In this document: piece after piece, positions 34,307 through 39,052 of the stretch
How positions within the stretch are numbered: the stretch's first letter is position 1
How the letters are laid out: every line of letters starts with the position of its first letter
Source: Gammaproteobacteria bacterium
GTDB taxonomy: Bacteria; Pseudomonadota; Gammaproteobacteria; Steroidobacterales; Steroidobacteraceae
Assembly: GCA_027366635.1 (NCBI GenBank)
Contig: DAHXNE010000095.1
Coordinates: 1-39,052, forward strand
Length of the DNA stretch: 39,052 nucleotides
Direction: 5' to 3'
Translations under genes and position numbers: made by a program
Notes under the pieces: model-generated
Told to the model about the DNA's origin: nothing
Database searches by the model: none
What the model saw: the letters and a program-made list of their open reading frames with translations, nothing else

Positions 34307-36859
34307 ATGCATGGTATTGCGCGAGGTGCGTCCTGCCTCGAGTTCGGGCGTTTTCGACTGCTTCCGCGGCAGCGCGAGCTGCGCGCTGGTGATCGGCTGG
34401 TTACGCTCGGATCGCGCGCCTTCGATGTCCTGCTGGTGCTGATCGAGGCGGCTGGCGAGCTGGTGAGCAAGGAGGAGTTGCTGGCGCGCGCCTGGCCGGG
34501 CATCGTCGTCGAGGAAAGCAACATCCAGGTGCAGATCTCGGCGCTGCGCAAGGCGCTTGGCGCGGACCGCAATCTCATCGTCACCGTGCCGCTGCGGGGC
34601 TACCGCTTCGTGGGCGAGGTGACGGTGGTCGGCGCGGAACACTTGCCCGGTGGCGGCGCCGAGCGCGCGATGATCCCAACCAATCTGCCGGCCGCGGTGT
34701 CGGATTTCATCGGCCGTGAGGCTGAACTCGTCACGGTGCGCGAGCTGTTGCGGCACAACCGGCTGGTGACGCTGGTTGGAACCGGAGGCATCGGCAAGAC
34801 GCGTCTTGCACTCGAGGCCGCCCGTGCCTCGCTCGCGGAGTTTCCCGACGGGGTATGGCTCGCCGAGCTTGCGCCGCTCACCGACCCGGAATTGGTCACG
34901 AGCGCCGTGCACGGGGCGCTGGGCCTGCAAAGCGGCGCGACCCGCTGGACGGGCGATCGGCTGGCGGCGGCGCTGCGCGGCCGGCGGATGCTGCTGGTAC
35001 TCGATAATTGCGAGCACCTGATTGGCGCGGTGGCCCGCGAGGCCGAGGCGCTGTTGCGGGCCGTCCCGCAGCTGCGCATGCTCGCCACCAGCCAGGAGCC
35101 GCTCGGGATCGAGGGCGAGTGCACCCTGCGGCTGCGGCCGCTGGAGTTCCCCGCCGAGGACGCCGCCGGGCTGGCGGCCGCCGAGCGTCATGCCGCGGTA
35201 CGCCTGTTCGTGGCGCGGGCGCGCGCCGCTGATTCACGTTTTGCGCTCGATGAGCGCAACGCCGCGACGGTGGCCATGATCTGCCGGCGCCTCGACGGTA
35301 TTCCGCTTGCGATCGAGCTGGCGGCCGCCCGATCGGCCGCGCTCGGCATCGACGGCCTCGCGCAGCGGCTCGATCTGCGCTTCCACGTGCTCACCGGCGG
35401 ACGCCGTACGGCGCTGCCGCGCCATCAGACGCTGCGCGCCACACTGGACTGGAGTCATCGGCTGCTCTCGGAGCCCGACCGCGTGGTGCTGCGCCGGCTG
35501 GCGGTGTTCGCCGGCAGTTTCACGCTGGAGGCGGCCGGGCGGATCGTGGCCGACCCGGCGCTTCCGGAGTGGCAGGTGGTGGGTCGCATCGCCGAGCTGG
35601 TGGACAAATCGCTCGTGGTCGCCGATACGTCTGGCGCCGAGCGGCGCTACCGCCTGCTCGAGACCACTCATGCCTACGCCATGGAAAAGCTCGCCGACAG
35701 CGGCGAGTTCGGCCCGCTCGCACGGCTCCATGCCCGGCATTTTCACCGTCACTTGACTGACGCGCTCACGGTCTGGGAGCGCACGCCCTCGATCGAATGG
35801 CTGGAAAAGCTGGGGCCGGAGATCGACAACGTGCGCGTCGCGCTCGATTGGGCGTTTGCCCCGGATGGTGATCCGGCGTTGGGGATCGAGCTGGCGGCAT
35901 CTTCCTATCTGCTGTGGTACCTGCTGTCCCTGATGCAGGAGGGCCGTTCGCGATTGGAGCGGGCGACCGCGGCGCTCGGGCCCGACACGCCGAAGGCGAT
36001 CGAGGCGCGACTGTGGTATGGCTACGGCTTCCTCTCGACCGGCGAGCCGCGCGGGCGCGCAGTGCCGGCGCTGCGGCGCGCCGTGGCGCTGCTTCGGGAG
36101 GCGAGCGACCCGATCTGGCTGGCCCGCGCGCTCGCGTTCTTCGGCTTGAACCTCGTGCGCACCGGCGCGCTGCGCGAGGGACTCGCCGCCCTGGAGGAAG
36201 GGTGTGGGCTACTGACGGCCGGCGCCCAGCCGAAGAGCTATGCCTTGTGCCTGACGAATGCGGCGATCGCGCATACCGTGGCCGGACAGTATGCGCAGGC
36301 GCGTGCGCGGCTCGATCAGGCGCTGGCGGTCGGCCAGCACTCGCAGGCCGATTTCTGGGTCTGGCGGGCGCTGGTCTACAAGGCCGAAGTGCACTTTGCC
36401 GAGGGGCGCGTCGAGGAGGCGATCGCGCTGGCGCGCGAGGTGCTCGAGCTGTGCCGCGCGGCGCGGCGCACGGGACTGCTCGGCCACGCGCTGTGCAATC
36501 TGGCGGGCTATCTGATCGCGCGCGGCGCGATCGAGGAAGCGAGCGCCGCGCTGCGCGAAGGCCTGCCGCTGGCCGAGGAGAGCGAGCTCGATACGGTGCT
36601 GCTGGCCGGCGGCATGCAGCATCTGGCGGAAATCGCCGCCCGGCAGAACCATCTGGAGCGCGCCGCGCAGTTCATCGGCTACGCGCACGCGTTCTTTTCC
36701 ACCGAGTTCGCGGGCCGCAGCCCCGCGAAGCGCAGCATCGAGGCGGGTATTCTCGCGCGGCTGCACGCCGCGCTGCCGCCCGAGCAGCTCGTCGAGCTGA
36801 TGCAGACCGGGGCGCGCTGGAGCGAGGATGAGGCCCTGTCGGCGGCGTTGGACGCATGA
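34307..36859 (+). CDS. Winged-helix transcriptional regulator with STAND (NB-ARC-like) ATPase and helical repeats
   Basis: 850 residues from ATG 34307, with GGGA seven nucleotides upstream. Residues about 10-105 form an OmpR/CadC-type winged helix (LGSRAFDVLLVLIEAAGELV, EESNIQVQISALRKALG, TVPLRGYRFVGEV). Next comes a STAND NTPase: FIGREAEL, Walker A GTGGIGKT (158-165), Walker B LLVLDN (Asp233), the sensor ATSQEPLG and the GxP-type segment RLDGIPLAIELAAAR. The C-terminal 400 residues are TPR-like helical repeats that probably sense a ligand or partner. Such proteins are single-component regulators kept inactive until the repeats bind a signal. Neighbours point to control of the divergent secreted protein, or of cyo downstream; neither is shown. 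Confidence 0.88.
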   Translation: MHGIARGASCLEFGRFRLLPRQRELRAGDRLVTLGSRAFDVLLVLIEAAGELVSKEELLARAWPGIVVEESNIQVQISALRKALGADRNLIVTVPLRGYRFVGEVTVVGAEHLPGGGAERAMIPTNLPAAVSDFIGREAELVTVRELLRHNRLVTLVGTGGIGKTRLALEAARASLAEFPDGVWLAELAPLTDPELVTSAVHGALGLQSGATRWTGDRLAAALRGRRMLLVLDNCEHLIGAVAREAEALLRAVPQLRMLATSQEPLGIEGECTLRLRPLEFPAEDAAGLAAAERHAAVRLFVARARAADSRFALDERNAATVAMICRRLDGIPLAIELAAARSAALGIDGLAQRLDLRFHVLTGGRRTALPRHQTLRATLDWSHRLLSEPDRVVLRRLAVFAGSFTLEAAGRIVADPALPEWQVVGRIAELVDKSLVVADTSGAERRYRLLETTHAYAMEKLADSGEFGPLARLHARHFHRHLTDALTVWERTPSIEWLEKLGPEIDNVRVALDWAFAPDGDPALGIELAASSYLLWYLLSLMQEGRSRLERATAALGPDTPKAIEARLWYGYGFLSTGEPRGRAVPALRRAVALLREASDPIWLARALAFFGLNLVRTGALREGLAALEEGCGLLTAGAQPKSYALCLTNAAIAHTVAGQYAQARARLDQALAVGQHSQADFWVWRALVYKAEVHFAEGRVEEAIALAREVLELCRAARRTGLLGHALCNLAGYLIARGAIEEASAALREGLPLAEESELDTVLLAGGMQHLAEIAARQNHLERAAQFIGYAHAFFSTEFAGRSPAKRSIEAGILARLHAALPPEQLVELMQTGARWSEDEALSAALDA

Positions 36860-36916
36860 CACCGAGGTCACGCAAGGACCACCCCAATCGTGGATGCTAT
36901 CGGTAATCGCAACCCC

Positions 36917-36945
36917 TTGTGACGAGATTTAAGAACTTTTAAGCT
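36917..36945 (+). promoter_or_regulatory. Candidate promoter of the cyo operon
   Basis: TTGTGA (36917-36922), 17-nt spacer, TAAGCT (36940-36945), within the most A/T-rich 40 bp of this area. A moderate match. Confidence 0.35.
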
Positions 36946-36961
36946 CCTTTCAGGAGACGCT

Positions 36962-37945
36962 ATGGATTTGCCGCAGGCGAGGCGTCATGCTTTGCGGATT
37001 ACAAAGCAGCGCGGGTCTCCGCCCCACATGAAGCGTACCTCTCGGTCACGATTACTCCGACTCATCCTGCCGCTTTCGGCAACCCTCCTGCTGTCCGGTT
37101 GTCATTGGGCCGTGCTCAATCCGGCGGGCCCGATCGGCCTGGCCGAGAAATGGATCATCGATACCGCCATCGGCCTGATGCTGCTGGTGGTGGCGCCGGT
37201 GATCGTGCTGACGCTGGTGATCGTCTGGCACTACCGGGCCTCCAATACGAAGGCGAGGTACGAGCCGGATTGGTGCCACTCGACCCCAATCGAGCTGACC
37301 ATGTGGGGCATCCCCGTCGTCATCGTCTGCGTGCTCGCCGTGATCGCCTATCGCGGCTCCTATCAGCTCAGTCCGTTCCGACACATTGCCTCGCCGGTCA
37401 AGCCGGTGCACATCGAGGCGGTGGCCATGGACTGGAAGTGGCTGTTCATCTACCCGGATCACAATGTCGCCTCGGTCGGCGAGGTGGCGATACCGGTCGG
37501 GGTCCCGGTGGTGTTTCACATCACCTCGGCCACGGTGATGAACTCGTTCTTCATTCCGCGGCTCGGCAGCCAGATCTACGCCATGGGCAACATGCAGACC
37601 GCCGACAATCTGCTGGCGAGCAGACCGGGCACCTACCGCGGCATCTCCGCCAACTTCAGCGGCGGCGGGTTCTCGGGCATGATTTTCAAGGTCAAGGCCA
37701 TGTCCGAGAGCCACTACAAGCAATGGCTGGCCAACGCCGCAGCCTCCACCCGAATACTGGACGACAAGGCATATCTCGCCCTCGACAAGCCGAGCTCGAA
37801 CGTGCCGGTCACTTACTACTCGCACGTGGATCCGGATCTGTTCGCACAGATTCTCATGGGCAAGCTCGCGCCGGGCCGGCCATTGGCGATGAAGGCCACC
37901 ACCATCACCTCGGGCGCGGAAATGGGTCCCATCGGGAGAGATTGA
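36962..37945 (+). CDS. cyoA: Cytochrome bo3 ubiquinol oxidase subunit II
   Basis: Membrane-anchored periplasmic subunit of the bo3-type proton-pumping quinol oxidase. 327 residues from ATG 36962, which has CAGGAG at the right distance; ATG 37028 has no ribosome site but would give a more normal signal peptide (MKRTSRSRLLRLILPLSATL). Lipobox LSGC (Cys47 from the first ATG) followed by HWAVLNPAGPIG, the CyoA hallmark. Two membrane helices (residues about 65-90 and 115-135), then the cupredoxin domain with AVAMDWKWLFIYPDHNVASV and the block VMNSFFIPRLGSQIYAM. No CuA ligands (no CxxxC), as expected of a quinol rather than cytochrome c oxidase. Confidence 0.95.
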   Translation: MDLPQARRHALRITKQRGSPPHMKRTSRSRLLRLILPLSATLLLSGCHWAVLNPAGPIGLAEKWIIDTAIGLMLLVVAPVIVLTLVIVWHYRASNTKARYEPDWCHSTPIELTMWGIPVVIVCVLAVIAYRGSYQLSPFRHIASPVKPVHIEAVAMDWKWLFIYPDHNVASVGEVAIPVGVPVVFHITSATVMNSFFIPRLGSQIYAMGNMQTADNLLASRPGTYRGISANFSGGGFSGMIFKVKAMSESHYKQWLANAAASTRILDDKAYLALDKPSSNVPVTYYSHVDPDLFAQILMGKLAPGRPLAMKATTITSGAEMGPIGRD

Positions 37946-39052
37946 ATGTTCGGTAAGTTGACTCTGAGCGCTATTCCGTACACCAACCCGATCATCATGT
38001 TCGCGGTCGGCCTGCTGGTGCTCGTCATCCTGTCCACCCTCGGGACGATCACCTACTTCCACAAGTGGAAGTACCTGTGGCAGGAGTGGCTGACCTCGGT
38101 CGATCACAAGAAGATCGGCATCATGTATCTGATCCTGGCGTCGCTGATGCTGCTGCGCGGCTTCGCCGACGCCATCATGATGCGCACCCAGCAGGCGCTG
38201 TCCTACGGCCATAACTATGGCTATCTGCCGCCGGGACACTTCGACCAGATCTTCAGCGCCCACGGCACCATCATGATCTTCTTCATGGCGATGCCGTTCA
38301 TCATCGGCCTGATGAACTGCATCCTGCCGCTGCAGATCGGCGCCCGGGACGTCGCCTTCCCGCTGATGAACAACCCCAGCCTGTGGCTCACCGCCGGCGG
38401 CGCCATGCTGGTCAACGTCGCGCTGGCCGTCGGTAACTTCTCGCGCACCGGCTGGCTCGCCTATCCGCCGCTGTCGGAGTTGCACTACAGTCCGGGCGTC
38501 GGGGTGGACTACTACATCTGGGCGTTGCAGATTTCCGGCATCGGCACGACGCTCACCGGCGTCAACTTCATCACGACCATCCTCAAGATGCGCGCGCCCG
38601 GCATGAAGCTGATGCGCATGCCGGTGTTCGCCTGGACGTCACTGACCGCAAGTGTGCTGATGGCGGCCGCCTTCCCGATTCTGACGGTGACGTTGGGCCT
38701 GCTCGCCATGGACCGCTACGTGGGCACGCACTTCTTCACCAATGCCCTCGGCGGCGATCCGATGATGTACATCAATCTCATCTGGATCTGGGGCCATCCC
38801 GAGGTCTACATCCTCATCTTGCCGCTGTTCGGCGTGTACGGGGAGATCGTGCCGGTATTCTCGGGCAAGCGCCTGTTCGGCTACACGTCCATGGTGTATG
38901 CGACGGTGGCGATCGGGCTGTTGTCGCTGCTGGTGTGGCTGCATCATTTTTTCACCATGGGTAACGGCCCCGGGGTGAACGCCTTCTTCGGCATCAGCAC
39001 GATGATCATCGCGATACCGACCGGCGTGAAGATCTTCAACTGGATGCTGACC
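37946..39052 (+). CDS. cyoB: Cytochrome bo3 ubiquinol oxidase subunit I, 3' part beyond window
   Basis: Catalytic heme-copper subunit that reduces oxygen to water and pumps protons. The ATG directly follows the cyoA stop with no gap. 369 codons are visible of about 660. Numbering matches E. coli CyoB: Arg71 and Asp75 (quinol site) in [11 protein letters not shown], His98 and heme-b ligand His106 in [11 protein letters not shown], the D-channel QIGARD segment, the CuB ligand His284 and cross-linked Tyr288 in WGHPEVY, and CuB ligands His333/His334 in WLHHFFTMG. All ligands seen are intact. cyoC, cyoD and cyoE are expected beyond the window. Confidence 0.97.
   Translation, partial: MFGKLTLSAIPYTNPIIMFAVGLLVLVILSTLGTITYFHKWKYLWQEWLTSVDHKKIGIMYLILASLMLLRGFADAIMMRTQQALSYGHNYGYLPPGHFDQIFSAHGTIMIFFMAMPFIIGLMNCILPLQIGARDVAFPLMNNPSLWLTAGGAMLVNVALAVGNFSRTGWLAYPPLSELHYSPGVGVDYYIWALQISGIGTTLTGVNFITTILKMRAPGMKLMRMPVFAWTSLTASVLMAAAFPILTVTLGLLAMDRYVGTHFFTNALGGDPMMYINLIWIWGHPEVYILILPLFGVYGEIVPVFSGKRLFGYTSMVYATVAIGLLSLLVWLHHFFTMGNGPGVNAFFGISTMIIAIPTGVKIFNWMLT

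Noticed and set aside
34307-36859. STAND protein as an antiphage (Avs-like) defence gene
   Set aside because: It has a DNA-binding winged helix as its N-terminal effector and no nuclease, protease or membrane-pore domain, so a transcription regulator is the better reading.

Overview
The window is a GC-rich (by eye roughly two thirds G+C), gene-dense stretch of chromosome, most likely from a gammaproteobacterium. The evidence is gene order and sequence type: a pepA-holC-valS operon divergent from lptF-lptG, an E. coli-type RF3 and ProS, a cyoA-cyoB quinol oxidase start, an outer-membrane NodT lipoprotein and an S-adenosylhomocysteine (SAH) riboswitch before ahcY. Nearest relatives may lie in the Nevskiales/Steroidobacterales/Xanthomonadales range, but that is a guess. 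I see no rRNA, tRNA, CRISPR array or intact mobile element.

Layout. 1-7020: wrbA (partial, minus), acylphosphatase (plus), a small lytic transglycosylase overlapping the end of proS (both minus), then a rightward run pssA, family-4 uracil-DNA glycosylase, rimI and prfC. 7128-11872: leftward pepA-holC-valS. 12085-14240: rightward lptF-lptG (LPS export). 14338-18917: a leftward four-gene ABC module (ATPase, permease, GldG-like protein, DUF4340 protein), preceded on the same strand by a rhomboid-like membrane protein and an IclR-family regulator (to 20458). 20796-23208: NodT-type outer membrane factor and S-formylglutathione hydrolase. 23209-23620: a non-coding segment with a compact series of nested helices. 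23621-24620: a 53-codon ORF overlapping fdhD. 24824-28665: PfkB kinase (probable adenosine kinase), metK and ahcY, with an SAH riboswitch before ahcY; together these complete most of the SAM/SAH recycling route. 28670-28988: two tandem 154-bp-offset structured repeats. 29162-32007: a small basic SANT-like protein, a lipoprotein, a methyltransferase and gph. 32201-36859: a secreted TIM-barrel-like protein divergent from a winged-helix/STAND ATPase regulator. 36962-39052: cyoA and the first 369 codons of cyoB.

Most of the window is housekeeping. The items that merit a second look are the three-way-junction RNA-like segment before fdhD, the tandem repeats after ahcY whose hairpin shows a compensatory base-pair change, a group of promoters whose -10 box lies 6-8 nt from the start codon (candidate leaderless mRNAs), two enzymes with a substitution at a normally conserved site (a Ser in place of one Fe-S cysteine in the uracil-DNA glycosylase; Asp in place of the TM2 His of the rhomboid), and the divergent STAND-regulator/secreted-protein pair. 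All family assignments are from reading translations; no searches were run.
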